The translations under genes were made by a program, and so were the position numbers. The notes under the pieces were generated by a model that was not told where the DNA came from, searched no databases, and worked only from the letters and a program-made list of their open reading frames with translations. This document shows, piece after piece, positions 1 through 7,457 of a stretch of DNA of 14,265 bases (its first letter is position 1; each line of letters starts with the position of its first letter). The stretch covers positions 1-14,265 of the forward strand of contig JAHHUA010000029.1 in assembly GCA_020024235.1 (NCBI GenBank), written 5' to 3'. Source of the DNA: Oscillospiraceae bacterium (GTDB lineage: Bacteria; Bacillota; Clostridia; Oscillospirales; Ruminococcaceae).

Positions 1-977
1 TTCTTATTCTTTACCTGATTTTGGCAGCGGCAGTGGTACTGCTGTCAATCAAATTGTCCTTTTATGTTGACTTGCTGGACAAAAAAACCGATATTTCCGG
101 AGCATTTATCGGAGGCGTTATTTTGGCTGCAGTAACTTCACTGCCTGAGCTTTTTACCAGTATTTCAGCTACGGTTTTTCTCAATGAACCTAACTTAGTA
201 ATAGGAAATATTTTGGGAAGTAATATTTTTAATTTGACTGCTATGGCAGCAATACTTATTTTCTTTCTAAAATCATTTAAACAAAGCAATGTGGGACGCA
301 GCCACAGAACAACCATTCTTTGCAATTTAGCTGTGTATTTATTACTTACAATCAGTTTCCTATTGGATTTTGACCCCCATATCTTTACAGTCAGCGTTTT
401 TTCACTGGCAATATTTGTGGTTTATTACATCAGTCTTAAAACTATGTCAAATGATGACGGTTTGCCCGATATTGACGAACCTGTTAATTCAGACTTAACT
501 ATTCCCCAAATTACAAGAAGATTTATTCTTTGCAGTGTTCTTCTTATTGCATCAAGTGTACTTGTAACTTATGTAACTGATATAATCGCCGAAAATTTCA
601 ATTTAGGGGCAACTTTTGCAGGAGCCTTGCTTTTAGGTATTGCTACTTCCCTTCCTGAACTTGCTTCATCTATAAATCTGGCTAAAATCGGAAATTTCAA
701 TGCTCTTGTAGGAAATATGCTGGGAAGCAACATATTTAATTTTACTATTTTGGGAATTTCGGATATACTCTATGTAAAACATACAATTTACGACTATTCG
801 GGACAAAATGTTCCTTTGCTGCTTTTGGGATTTTTAGCTCACATTGCAACATTGTTTGTTATTTTCAAAAAGACATCTCTATGCAAAAAAGATAATACAA
901 AGGCCATTATTTACATTATACCTTGTTTAATTATAATTGCTTGTTATATCACATTTATTGCACTTAATGTGGCATAA
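1..977 (+). CDS. Na+/Ca2+ exchanger, CaCA family (YrbG-like), 5' end cut by the window edge
   Basis: Membrane antiporter that probably exchanges Ca2+ for Na+ or H+ across the cytoplasmic membrane. The sequence shows the two inverted alpha-repeats of the CaCA family. Repeat 1 has TSLPEL followed by GNILGSNIFN, encoded at about 132-240. Repeat 2 has ATSLPEL followed by GNMLGSNIFN, encoded at about 640-740. The Glu of each SLPE motif is the expected ion ligand. Around ten hydrophobic segments are visible, with a hydrophilic cytoplasmic loop encoded at about 440-510 between the halves. A TTG at 21 could be read as a start, but the frame is open to base 1 (reading LILYLIL), encodes the first membrane helix there, and has no ribosome binding site before the TTG. 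The gene therefore starts just outside the window. It ends 4 nt before a strong terminator. Family assignment is firm; ion specificity (Ca2+ versus other cations) is inferred. Confidence 0.9.
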   Translation, partial: LILYLILAAAVVLLSIKLSFYVDLLDKKTDISGAFIGGVILAAVTSLPELFTSISATVFLNEPNLVIGNILGSNIFNLTAMAAILIFFLKSFKQSNVGRSHRTTILCNLAVYLLLTISFLLDFDPHIFTVSVFSLAIFVVYYISLKTMSNDDGLPDIDEPVNSDLTIPQITRRFILCSVLLIASSVLVTYVTDIIAENFNLGATFAGALLLGIATSLPELASSINLAKIGNFNALVGNMLGSNIFNFTILGISDILYVKHTIYDYSGQNVPLLLLGFLAHIATLFVIFKKTSLCKKDNTKAIIYIIPCLIIIACYITFIALNVA

Positions 978-981
978 AATC

Positions 982-1031
982 AAATAATAAAACCTCAGCT
1001 GAAAATAAAATCAGCTGAGGTTTTATTATTT
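982..1031. terminator. Bidirectional Rho-independent terminator
   Basis: A perfect 21-bp inverted repeat (arms 982-1002 and 1011-1031) with an 8-nt loop. The core CCTCAGCTGA is flanked by A-rich and T-rich arms, so both strands give a hairpin followed by a U-run. It serves the + strand exchanger gene and the convergent minus-strand 65-aa gene, whose stop codon and last codon lie within the right arm. Confidence 0.93.
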
Positions 1032-1223
1032 TACAAAATATTGTCCTCCATTTGGTGATACATCTATTTCATCAACCAAACCTTCATTAATCAGTTCTTT
1101 CATGCACTTTATCTGCAAAATTTTTGTAGCCAGGTTATCAGAAAAAGTAAAAGGAACAAACATTCCGTAATCTTCTTTTTTCTTTAGCAAAACCTTATAA
1201 AATTCCATAGCCTCTCTGGTCAT
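1026..1223 (-). CDS. Small hypothetical protein, 65 aa
   Basis: Function not recognised. The ATG at 1223 is chosen because GGAGG lies 5 nt upstream; a longer frame back to 1268 would run through a terminator hairpin and has no ribosome binding site. The protein is soluble and mixed in charge. It has a basic N-terminal helix (MTREAMEFYKVLLKKK), then a second helical stretch (ATKILQIKCMKELINEGL), then a likely beta-hairpin with SPNGGQYFVK at the C-terminus. That helix, short strand, GG turn, aromatic strand pattern resembles the end of a winged-helix domain, but the first helices of such a fold are not obvious, so this is only a suggestion. It lies downstream of the 52-aa gene, separated by a terminator ending 16 nt before its start, so it would depend on readthrough or an unseen promoter. 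Its stop codon is inside the terminator shared with the exchanger gene. Confidence 0.7.
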   Translation of the reverse strand: MTREAMEFYKVLLKKKEDYGMFVPFTFSDNLATKILQIKCMKELINEGLVDEIDVSPNGGQYFVK

Positions 1224-1238
1224 ATATTCCTCCATTAA

Positions 1239-1272
1239 AAAAGTGCAATTACCGGTTTGTAACTGCACTTTT
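1239..1272 (-). terminator. Rho-independent terminator of the 52-aa gene
   Basis: Arms 1239-1252 and 1259-1272 form a 14-bp stem with a 6-nt loop. The single non-Watson-Crick position is a G-U pair when read as minus-strand RNA. The minus transcript continues with a run of six U. It lies 8 nt after the TAA of the 52-aa gene and 16 nt before the ATG of the 65-aa gene. Confidence 0.85.
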
Positions 1273-1280
1273 ATTTTTAA

Positions 1281-1439
1281 TTAAATTTCATCACCGTCAT
1301 CATCAAAATGTGGATAATCGCAGTCAAAATCCAAAGACATTAAAACTTTTTTTAGCTGTCTTTGTTTTTCTTTGGTGTTCAAAACTGTATCAATACCCAT
1401 ATCTGTTTCATAATTGCTGTTTTGTGTGTAGTTAAACAT
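1281..1439 (-). CDS. Small acidic hypothetical protein, 52 aa
   Basis: Function not recognised. The ATG at 1439 is preceded by GAGAGGGG ending about 8 nt upstream, and the frame closes with TAA at 1281-1283. The gene is framed by its own sigma-A-like promoter and its own intrinsic terminator, which is strong evidence that it is a real monocistronic small gene. The protein has a polar N-terminus rich in Asn and Tyr (MFNYTQNSNYETD), a short basic amphipathic helix (KEKQRQLKKVLMSLDF) and a strongly acidic tail with one Cys, one His and six Asp or Glu residues (CDYPHFDDDGDEI). There is no signal peptide or membrane segment. The acidic tail could bind metal or a basic partner, but nothing in the sequence settles this. 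Confidence 0.72.
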   Translation of the reverse strand: MFNYTQNSNYETDMGIDTVLNTKEKQRQLKKVLMSLDFDCDYPHFDDDGDEI

Positions 1440-1469
1440 TTATAGCACCCCTCTCATTATCATAGTTTA

Positions 1470-1498
1470 ATTATATACCTTGATAAATAATAATACAA
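1470..1498 (-). promoter_or_regulatory. Sigma-A-like promoter for the 52-aa gene
   Basis: On the minus strand, -35 TTGTAT (1493-1498) and -10 TATAAT (1470-1475) are 17 bp apart. The predicted start is about 1463, giving a short leader that contains the ribosome binding site of the 52-aa gene. Confidence 0.7.
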
Positions 1499-1531
1499 CA
1501 GGTTATTTGACCTTTTTTTATTTTTTAAGAC

Positions 1532-1547
1532 AAAAAAACGTTTTTTT
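1532..1547. repeat. AT-rich 16-bp palindrome between parC and the 52-aa promoter
   Basis: Seven A, CG, seven T: a perfect palindrome lying between the parC stop and the promoter of the 52-aa gene. It is mostly A/T, so it would be a weak RNA hairpin. The stretch from 1499 to 1606 also has two copies of GGTAAAAAAA (minus strand) but no GC-rich terminator, so how the parEC transcript ends is not clear. Confidence 0.4.
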
Positions 1548-1606
1548 ACCAATTATGGGTACTATATTATAGGTAATATCTACAAAGATTTTTTTACCAT
1601 TTAATG

Positions 1607-3808
1607 CTATTTACAAATTAATCCAGCTGATGGCAATGTTTTTACACGGTATTTTTCTGAATTATCAATCATTTCTTCTGAAAATTTTTTCACAGATATG
1701 ATAGTGGCATTTTTCTTAATACTCAAGACATTTACACCTATGGAATTTTTGGTGGATTTGGTTTCCATCAATGCAGTATTAAATATCATTGTTCTGCCTG
1801 TATTGGTTTGAATTATAATTTCTTTATCATCTTCCAGTTTAAACATGGCAATGAGAGGTGATTTATCAGAGTAGGCATTAATCAGTTTTTTGCGTTTGGT
1901 TTTGGTTTCATATGCAGTAAGATCTATTTTAGCGGCTTTTCCGTTTTCAAACATAAAGAACATAAATCCTTTGTAATCGGAAGTTACTGCCATATAAATT
2001 GGCATTTCTCCTTCTTCCATACCCAAAAATGCAGGGATATAATCCCCTATCACACTGGCTTTGGTGTCTTCAAATTCCGATGCAGCAGTTTTATAAACCT
2101 GACAGCGGTTTGTAAAGAACAATATTTCATCGTTGTTTTGACCTTCAATATGCTCAATTACTTCATCACCTGATTTTAGCTTCTGTTCACTGCTCATACG
2201 CAAAGACTGAGGTGTAATCTTTTTGAAATACCCTTCGGAAGTAAAAAACAAATTTACCGGATAATCAGGCACTTCTTCCAAAACGGAATTTTCTTCTTCT
2301 GTATCCACATAAATAAGCATACTGCGGCGAGGCTGGGAAAATTTCTTTATTACATTTTTTAGACCGTTTATAATTATGGTCTTGACCCTTTTTTCATTTT
2401 TCAGAATATCTTCCATATCTGCAATTTCTTCTTCCAGCTGTTTTATTTCCGATATTCTTTTAACGATGTACTCTTCGTTTAAATTACGCAGTTTTATTTC
2501 TGCAACATATTCAGCCTGTGTTTCATCAATCATAAAACCAATCATAAGATTTGGAACAACTTCTTTTTCTTCTTTGGTTTCTCTTACGATTTTAATTGCT
2601 TTGTCAATATCAAGGAGAATTTTCTCAAGACCTCTCAGCAGATGAAGTTTCTCTTTCTTTTTATTAAGTTCAAAATAAACTCCTCTTTTTACACAGTCTT
2701 TACGGAATGCCACCCATTCAGTAAGAATTTCTCTCACACCCATAACTTTTGGCATACCGCCGATAAGTACATTAAAGTTGCAGGCAAAACTATCTTCCAA
2801 TGTGGTAGTTTTAAAAAGTTTCTGCATAAGTTTTTCCGGGTCAGCACTTCTTTTTAAATCAATAGTAATTTTAAGACCTTTTAAATCGGTTTCATCTCTG
2901 ACATCACTGATTTCTTTAATTTTGCCGTTTTTTACATTTTCAATTATCTTGTCTATAATAACTTCCACTGTGGTTGTAGGCGGAATTTCGGTAACTTCAA
3001 TACAGTTATTGCTTTTATCATAATTATATCTGCTTCTTACCCTGATGCTTCCCCTGCCTGTTTCACAGATTGACTTAAACTTTTCTTCATCATATATGAT
3101 ATATCCCCCCTGGGGAAAATCAGGAGCTTTTAAAGTTGACATAATATCATGGTCAGGATTTTTAATAAGCTCAATGGTAGTTTCACAAACTTCCTGCAAA
3201 TTAAAAGGGCAAATAGAACTTGCCATAGCTACGGCAATACCACTGGTAGATGTAATTAAAACAGAAGGATAAGTAACCGGCAGTAAAATGGGTTCCTTCA
3301 TGGTATTGTCATAGTTATCAACAAAATCCACTGTGTCCTTATCTATATCCTTAAAAACCTCGCTGCAAATATCAGCCAGCTTTACTTCAGTATATCGGGA
3401 GGCGGCACATTCCATATCACGGGAATAGCTTTTACCGAAATTTCCCTTAGAGTCAATATAAGGGTGAAGCAAAGCCTCATTTCCTCGGGAAAGTCTTACC
3501 AAAGTATCATAAATAGTCATATCACCGTGAGGATTTAATTTCATGGTTTGTCCCACAACATTGGCGGATTTTGTCTTGTTTCCCGTTAGAAGTCCCATTT
3601 TATACATGGTATAAAGCAGCTTTCTTTGAGAAGGCTTAAACCCGTCTATTTCAGGGATAGCTCTTGATATAATAACACTCATGGCATAGGGCATATAGTT
3701 TCTTTCCAAAGTGTCGGTAATTTCTTCGTCAACCACAATTCCGGCATTTTCAATAAAAGCATTGGTATTTACGCTTTTAGGATCATCTTTTTCTTTTTTC
3801 TTAGCCAT
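1607..3808 (-). CDS. parC: DNA topoisomerase IV subunit A-like protein (ParC/GyrA family)
   Basis: DNA breakage and reunion subunit of a type IIA topoisomerase, acting with the ParE-like protein encoded just upstream. The catalytic Tyr139 sits in AASRYTEVKLA next to Arg138. The conserved N-terminal QRKLLYTM (61-68) and NPHGDMTIYD (92-101) mark the winged-helix DNA gate. A coiled-coil tower region with EEYIVKRISEIKQLEEE lies near residues 450-490. The C-terminal part, about 505 to 733, has repeated beta strands like the DNA-wrapping pinwheel, but I see no GyrA box (QRRGGRG type), which favours a ParC-like role over gyrase. At 733 aa it is shorter than usual for GyrA/ParC (about 800 or more). 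Met97 replaces the Ser that contacts quinolones in canonical enzymes; Asp101 is kept. The start is well supported by AAGGAGGGG just upstream, overlapping the parE stop (12-nt gap). It probably accompanies a standard gyrase encoded elsewhere; the gene symbol is by family and context. Confidence 0.9.
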   Translation of the reverse strand: MAKKKEKDDPKSVNTNAFIENAGIVVDEEITDTLERNYMPYAMSVIISRAIPEIDGFKPSQRKLLYTMYKMGLLTGNKTKSANVVGQTMKLNPHGDMTIYDTLVRLSRGNEALLHPYIDSKGNFGKSYSRDMECAASRYTEVKLADICSEVFKDIDKDTVDFVDNYDNTMKEPILLPVTYPSVLITSTSGIAVAMASSICPFNLQEVCETTIELIKNPDHDIMSTLKAPDFPQGGYIIYDEEKFKSICETGRGSIRVRSRYNYDKSNNCIEVTEIPPTTTVEVIIDKIIENVKNGKIKEISDVRDETDLKGLKITIDLKRSADPEKLMQKLFKTTTLEDSFACNFNVLIGGMPKVMGVREILTEWVAFRKDCVKRGVYFELNKKKEKLHLLRGLEKILLDIDKAIKIVRETKEEKEVVPNLMIGFMIDETQAEYVAEIKLRNLNEEYIVKRISEIKQLEEEIADMEDILKNEKRVKTIIINGLKNVIKKFSQPRRSMLIYVDTEEENSVLEEVPDYPVNLFFTSEGYFKKITPQSLRMSSEQKLKSGDEVIEHIEGQNNDEILFFTNRCQVYKTAASEFEDTKASVIGDYIPAFLGMEEGEMPIYMAVTSDYKGFMFFMFENGKAAKIDLTAYETKTKRKKLINAYSDKSPLIAMFKLEDDKEIIIQTNTGRTMIFNTALMETKSTKNSIGVNVLSIKKNATIISVKKFSEEMIDNSEKYRVKTLPSAGLICK

Positions 3809-3820
3809 TATATCCCCTCC

Positions 3821-5806
3821 TTATGATATATCCGCATTGTCCAGATACATATATCCGAATTTTGCGATATGTTCTTTTCTGCCTGCCAGGTTATCTCCCA
3901 AAAGCAGTTCAAACATTTCCTTTGTTTCCTGTGCATTGTTGGGTAAAACTTTTATAAGTCTGCGTGTTTCAGGATTCATGGTGGTCATCCACATCATATC
4001 AGGTTCGTTTTCGCCAAGACCTTTTGAACGCTGTATAGTAAACTTGCTTTTGCCCAGTTTTGTTAAAATATCGTGTTTTTCCTGTTCATTGTAGGCAAAA
4101 TAGGTTTTGTCGCCACAGGTAATTTCAAAAAGAGGTGATTCCGCAATATAAACATAACCTTTTTCAATAAGAGTAGGTGTCAAACAGTAAAGCATGGTTA
4201 AAATCAGTGTTCTTATCTGAAATCCGTCCACATCTGCATCGGTACAGATAATAATTTTATTCCAGCGAAGATTTTCCAAATCAAAATTGGAAAGTTCCTT
4301 GTTGGCTTTGGATTTTACTTCCACACCACAGCCTAAAACTTTGATTATATCAGTGATAATATCATTTTTGAAAATCTTTTCATAATCTGATTTAAGGCAG
4401 TTGAGGATTTTACCTCTGACAGGAATTATAGCCTGAAATTCCGAGTCCCTGCCCAGTTTGCAGGCTCCCAGTGCCGAATCCCCTTCCACAATATAAATTT
4501 CCCGTTTGTTAGTATCTTTGGTACGGCAGTCTACAAATTTCTGCACACGGTTTGACATATCTATATTGCCCGCTAATTTCTTTTTGATATTTTGTCGGGT
4601 TTTTTCGGCACTTTCACGGCTTCTTTTGTTTACTAAAACCTGTTCACAGATTCTTTGGGCTTCATCGGGATTTTCAATAAAGTAAATCTCAAGATTATGC
4701 TTTAAAAATTCCGTCATAAATTCCTGTATAAATTTATTTCTGATAGCTTTTTTAGTCTGATTTTCATATGATGTCTGAGTAGAAAAAGATGATGAAACCA
4801 AAACAAGGCAATCCTCTACATCATTATAAGTAATTCGGCTTTCGTTTTTCAGGTATTTATTCTGCTGTTTTATATATGTGTCAATTTGATTTACAAAGGC
4901 ATTTTTAACAGCTTTTTCAGGTGAACCGCCATATTCCAAAAAACTGGAGTTATGATAATACTGTATATCCTTAACCTTATTTGAAAAGGCAAATGCCACA
5001 GAAAGTTTAACCTTATAATCGGACATATCCTCTCTGTCCCTGCCTCTGCCCTCTTCTTCAAAATACTGAATACTGCTTAAAGTATCTTCTCCTGCAATTT
5101 CTTTTACATAATCCCTTATACCGTTTTCATAGGTATATTCCTCAGTCTGAAAACCTTTTTCCGTTTCGTATTTAAAGATAAATTTAATGCCTTCATTTAC
5201 AACAGCCTGTCTTTTCATTGTATCAGCAAAAAATTCATTTGGTATATCGGTTTCTGTAAATACATCAAGGTCAGGACGCCATTTTATTCTGGTTCCTGTC
5301 TGTTTGCGGTTGGTATCTTCCACATGAAGTCCGCCTACATTTTCGCCTTTTTCAAAATTAAGTGTGTATCTTTTGCCGTCACGATAAATTTCAACTTCCA
5401 TATACTCGGCGGTATACTGTGTGGCACAAAGACCTAAACCGTTAAGTCCCAGTGCAAATTCGTAGTTTTCACCTTCGTTATTTTTATATTTTCCGCCTGC
5501 ATAAAGTTCACAAAAAACAAGTTCCCAGTTATAGCACCCTTCTCTTGGATTAAAATCAACCGGTATACCCCTTCCCCTGTCCTCTATTTCCACGGAGCCG
5601 TCGGCAAAATTTGTCAGTGTAATTTCTTTTCCGTACCCCTCTCTGGCTTCGTCGATTGCGTTGGAAAGTATTTCAAATACTGAATGTTCACAGCCCTCAA
5701 GTCCATCGGAACCAAAAATAACGGCAGGGCGTTTTCTCACTCTGTCGGAACCTTTTAATAATGATATACTGTCATTTCCGTATTCCCGGGTTTTATTTTT
5801 CGGCAT
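3821..5806 (-). CDS. parE: DNA topoisomerase IV subunit B-like ATPase (ParE/GyrB family)
   Basis: ATP-driven subunit that opens and closes the clamp of the type IIA topoisomerase and supplies the metal-binding TOPRIM domain. The GHKL ATPase motifs are complete: EILSNAIDEA with Glu45 and Asn49, EDRGRGIP with Asp76, the ATP lid around 117-130, TGTRIKWRPD (170-179), and the transducer QTK Lys352. The TOPRIM residues are Glu441 (VEGDSALG) and Asp523/Asp525 (TDADVDG), followed by RSKGLGE (593-599) and TTMNPETRR. The lid reads LNGLGLCATQ instead of the canonical HGVGASVVNA, so this is a divergent paralogue rather than the main GyrB. Its 661-aa length is normal for ParE. It is first in a two-gene unit with parC, 12 nt apart. 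The only SD-like sequence (AAGGG) is about 13 nt from the ATG, an unusually long spacing, and no convincing promoter is seen between it and the terminator at 5857-5882. Confidence 0.9.
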   Translation of the reverse strand: MPKNKTREYGNDSISLLKGSDRVRKRPAVIFGSDGLEGCEHSVFEILSNAIDEAREGYGKEITLTNFADGSVEIEDRGRGIPVDFNPREGCYNWELVFCELYAGGKYKNNEGENYEFALGLNGLGLCATQYTAEYMEVEIYRDGKRYTLNFEKGENVGGLHVEDTNRKQTGTRIKWRPDLDVFTETDIPNEFFADTMKRQAVVNEGIKFIFKYETEKGFQTEEYTYENGIRDYVKEIAGEDTLSSIQYFEEEGRGRDREDMSDYKVKLSVAFAFSNKVKDIQYYHNSSFLEYGGSPEKAVKNAFVNQIDTYIKQQNKYLKNESRITYNDVEDCLVLVSSSFSTQTSYENQTKKAIRNKFIQEFMTEFLKHNLEIYFIENPDEAQRICEQVLVNKRSRESAEKTRQNIKKKLAGNIDMSNRVQKFVDCRTKDTNKREIYIVEGDSALGACKLGRDSEFQAIIPVRGKILNCLKSDYEKIFKNDIITDIIKVLGCGVEVKSKANKELSNFDLENLRWNKIIICTDADVDGFQIRTLILTMLYCLTPTLIEKGYVYIAESPLFEITCGDKTYFAYNEQEKHDILTKLGKSKFTIQRSKGLGENEPDMMWMTTMNPETRRLIKVLPNNAQETKEMFELLLGDNLAGRKEHIAKFGYMYLDNADIS

Positions 5807-5856
5807 ATTTTAAATCAATCCCTTCGTAACCTGTTAATAAATTCAATTATCGGAAA

Positions 5857-5882
5857 AGCGACAAGCTGCTTTGCTTGTCGCT
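5857..5882 (-). terminator. Rho-independent terminator after the rsmD-coaD-sepIVA-like unit
   Basis: A perfect 10-bp stem (arms 5857-5866 and 5873-5882, AGCGACAAGC) with a 6-nt loop lies 4 nt after the stop of the coiled-coil gene. The minus-strand transcript continues UUUUCC, a short U-run, so termination may be partial and could let some transcription pass into parE 50 nt downstream. Confidence 0.8.
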
Positions 5883-5886
5883 GTTT

Positions 5887-6402
5887 TTACTTATTGTTTA
5901 TCTCATGATGAGATGGCAAAGAGCTTACAGAATTTCCGTATCTTCTCTGAGTTTGCTGAATTCCGTTTCTGGTGGTTTTTACATCATTTAAGGATTTTAA
6001 AAGAACTTCTTCGGTTTGTTTTAATATCAAATCCGCATAGTCATTTGTAGCTCTTCTTATTTCCTTTGATTTAAGCTGAGCATTGCTGATTATTTCATTG
6101 GCTTTTGCCTGAGCCTGTTTTACCACTTCTTCATTTGTTATAAGCACTCTGGCTCTGTCCTCGGCTTTTTTGACAATGGCTTCCGCTTCTTTTTTAGCTC
6201 TGCTGATAATTTCTGATTCTTTTTCTGATATAGCCTGAGCTTCTTTAATCTGATGAGGCATATTTACCCTTATATCGTCCAGATACTCTCTGAGTTTATC
6301 TGTATCAATAAGCCCTTTTTTATTAAAAGGAATATTGACTGCACGGTCAATCATATCGTCAATATTTTCCAATATTTCTTCTATATTTGTCAATTTATCC
6401 AT
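5887..6402 (-). CDS. SepIVA/DivIVA-like coiled-coil protein
   Basis: A 171-aa soluble, highly charged protein. Residues 1-55 form a small N-terminal domain with IDRAVNIPFNKKGLIDTDKL followed by LDDIRVNMPHQIKEAQ. Residues about 55-140 are a long Ala/Glu/Lys-rich coiled coil with several EAE and KAE blocks. The tail is polar. From memory, the N-terminal pattern (RGVP-like segment, LIDDI, P..L..AQ, then an alanine-rich coil) and the closing helix resemble SepIVA (Rv2927c), a mycobacterial cell-growth and division factor of the DivIVA superfamily. Proteins of this kind are often called 'ATPase' or V-type ATPase subunit H/E because of the coil, and no ATP-binding motif is present. The ATG at 6402 is 5 nt after the coaD stop, with an AAGGGAGAG ribosome binding site inside the coaD end, so it is co-translated with coaD. 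The assignment to SepIVA is an inference; the coiled-coil character is directly visible. Confidence 0.65.
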   Translation of the reverse strand: MDKLTNIEEILENIDDMIDRAVNIPFNKKGLIDTDKLREYLDDIRVNMPHQIKEAQAISEKESEIISRAKKEAEAIVKKAEDRARVLITNEEVVKQAQAKANEIISNAQLKSKEIRRATNDYADLILKQTEEVLLKSLNDVKTTRNGIQQTQRRYGNSVSSLPSHHEINNK

Positions 6403-6407
6403 ATTAA

Positions 6408-6908
6408 TTATTCTCTCCCTTTATCGGATTTCGGCATAAGCCTTGCAGCAATTTCATCATATAAAACCGTTGGCACAAAATCACTTATATCTCCGTTAAA
6501 CTGTGCTACCTGTTTAACCAAACTTGAACTTAGATACATATTTTGAAGACCTGTTGTCAAAAACACGGTTTCTGCACAGGGTAGAAACTTTTTATTGGTA
6601 AGAGCCATCTGAAATTCATACTCAAAGTCAGACATGGCACGAAGTCCCTTGACAATAGCTGTTGCTTCCACTTGTCTTACATAATCTATAAGCAAGCCCT
6701 CATAGCTGTCAACAGTTATATTTTCTATTCCCATAACTGCTTTTTTTATCATTTCCACTCTTTCTGCGGCGGTAAAAGCAGGATGTTTATTAGGGTTTAC
6801 CACCACTAAAACAATAACTTTGTCAAACAAAGTGGATGCTCTTTTTATTATATCCAAATGCCCTAAGGTGATAGGGTCAAAACTTCCGGGACAGACTGCT
6901 GTTTTCAT
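6408..6908 (-). CDS. coaD: Phosphopantetheine adenylyltransferase
   Basis: Transfers AMP from ATP to 4'-phosphopantetheine to give dephospho-CoA, the fourth step of CoA synthesis from pantothenate, in the cytoplasm. The nucleotidyltransferase signature PGSFDPITLGH (7-17) holds the ATP-binding TxGH His17. KGLRAMSDFEYE (87-98) is the pantetheine-site helix, and YLSSSLVKQVA (125-135) is the conserved C-terminal phosphate-binding loop. The length of 166 aa is normal for the family. The ATG directly follows the rsmD stop (TAAATG) and its GGAGG lies within the last rsmD codons, indicating coupled translation. The rsmD-coaD pair is a common bacterial arrangement. Its product, dephospho-CoA, is also the precursor of the prosthetic group of the CitD acyl carrier encoded nearby, though that link is only metabolic. 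Confidence 0.97.
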   Translation of the reverse strand: MKTAVCPGSFDPITLGHLDIIKRASTLFDKVIVLVVVNPNKHPAFTAAERVEMIKKAVMGIENITVDSYEGLLIDYVRQVEATAIVKGLRAMSDFEYEFQMALTNKKFLPCAETVFLTTGLQNMYLSSSLVKQVAQFNGDISDFVPTVLYDEIAARLMPKSDKGRE

Positions 6909-7457
6909 TTACAATTCCTCCGGATTTCTGCGATAAACTGTAATTTTTGCTCTGCCGTATTTATATATACGGTGTATGGAAAATTCACCCACTGACTGTG
7001 GCAAATCCTCTCTTTTGTCTGTTTCACAGACAATAATACCATTTTGGCTCATCTGCTTTGTCAGCAAAGGCAATGCTTCATCCGGCATATTCTGTCCATA
7101 GGGAGGATCTAAAAATGCAATGTCAAAAATTTCTTTATTTACAGACAAAAATGCCTTATAATCCATGAATACAACTTTTGCTTTGGGCATAAGTTTTGTT
7201 ATATTTAAATTTTCCGTGATAACCTTTTGCGACATTCTGGAGTTATCCACAAAAACCGCTTTTTTAGCTCCACGGCTCAAAGCTTCAATACCCATTTGTC
7301 CCGAACCTGAAAACAAGTCCAAAAACACCTTGTCCTCCAGTTCAAAATTGAGTATGCTGAAAACAGATTCTTTTGTGATTTCCGCTGTAGGCCTTACATC
7401 ATACCCTTCAGGCGAAACAAGTTTTCTGCCCCTTGCTATTCCGGTAATTACTCTCAT
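6909..7457 (-). CDS. rsmD: 16S rRNA (guanine(966)-N(2))-methyltransferase
   Basis: Methylates N2 of G966 in 16S rRNA of the assembling 30S subunit, using S-adenosylmethionine. The Rossmann methyltransferase motif I is DLFSGSGQMGIEAL (47-60), the acidic SAM ligand Asp71 ends AVFVD, and catalytic motif IV is LDPPYG (116-121). The N-terminus MRVITGIARGRKL and RPTAEITKESVF are typical of RsmD. The ATG at 7457 is chosen over the TTG at 7469: it has GGAG 6 nt upstream and gives the family's usual MRVI start, with a 182-aa product. It is first in a unit with coaD (0-nt gap) and the coiled-coil gene, and has its own promoter 55-85 nt upstream, about 120 nt after uvrC. Confidence 0.95.
   Translation of the reverse strand: MRVITGIARGRKLVSPEGYDVRPTAEITKESVFSILNFELEDKVFLDLFSGSGQMGIEALSRGAKKAVFVDNSRMSQKVITENLNITKLMPKAKVVFMDYKAFLSVNKEIFDIAFLDPPYGQNMPDEALPLLTKQMSQNGIIVCETDKREDLPQSVGEFSIHRIYKYGRAKITVYRRNPEEL

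Noticed and set aside
62..325. Reverse-strand frame within the exchanger gene
   Set aside because: It is a shadow of a clear transporter gene, with no ribosome binding site or family features. The same holds for the frames opposite parC, parE, uvrC, citE, citF and gdhA.
1532..1547. A7-CG-T7 palindrome as the parEC terminator
   Set aside because: The stem is almost all A-T pairs and would be unstable as RNA; kept only as a repeat.
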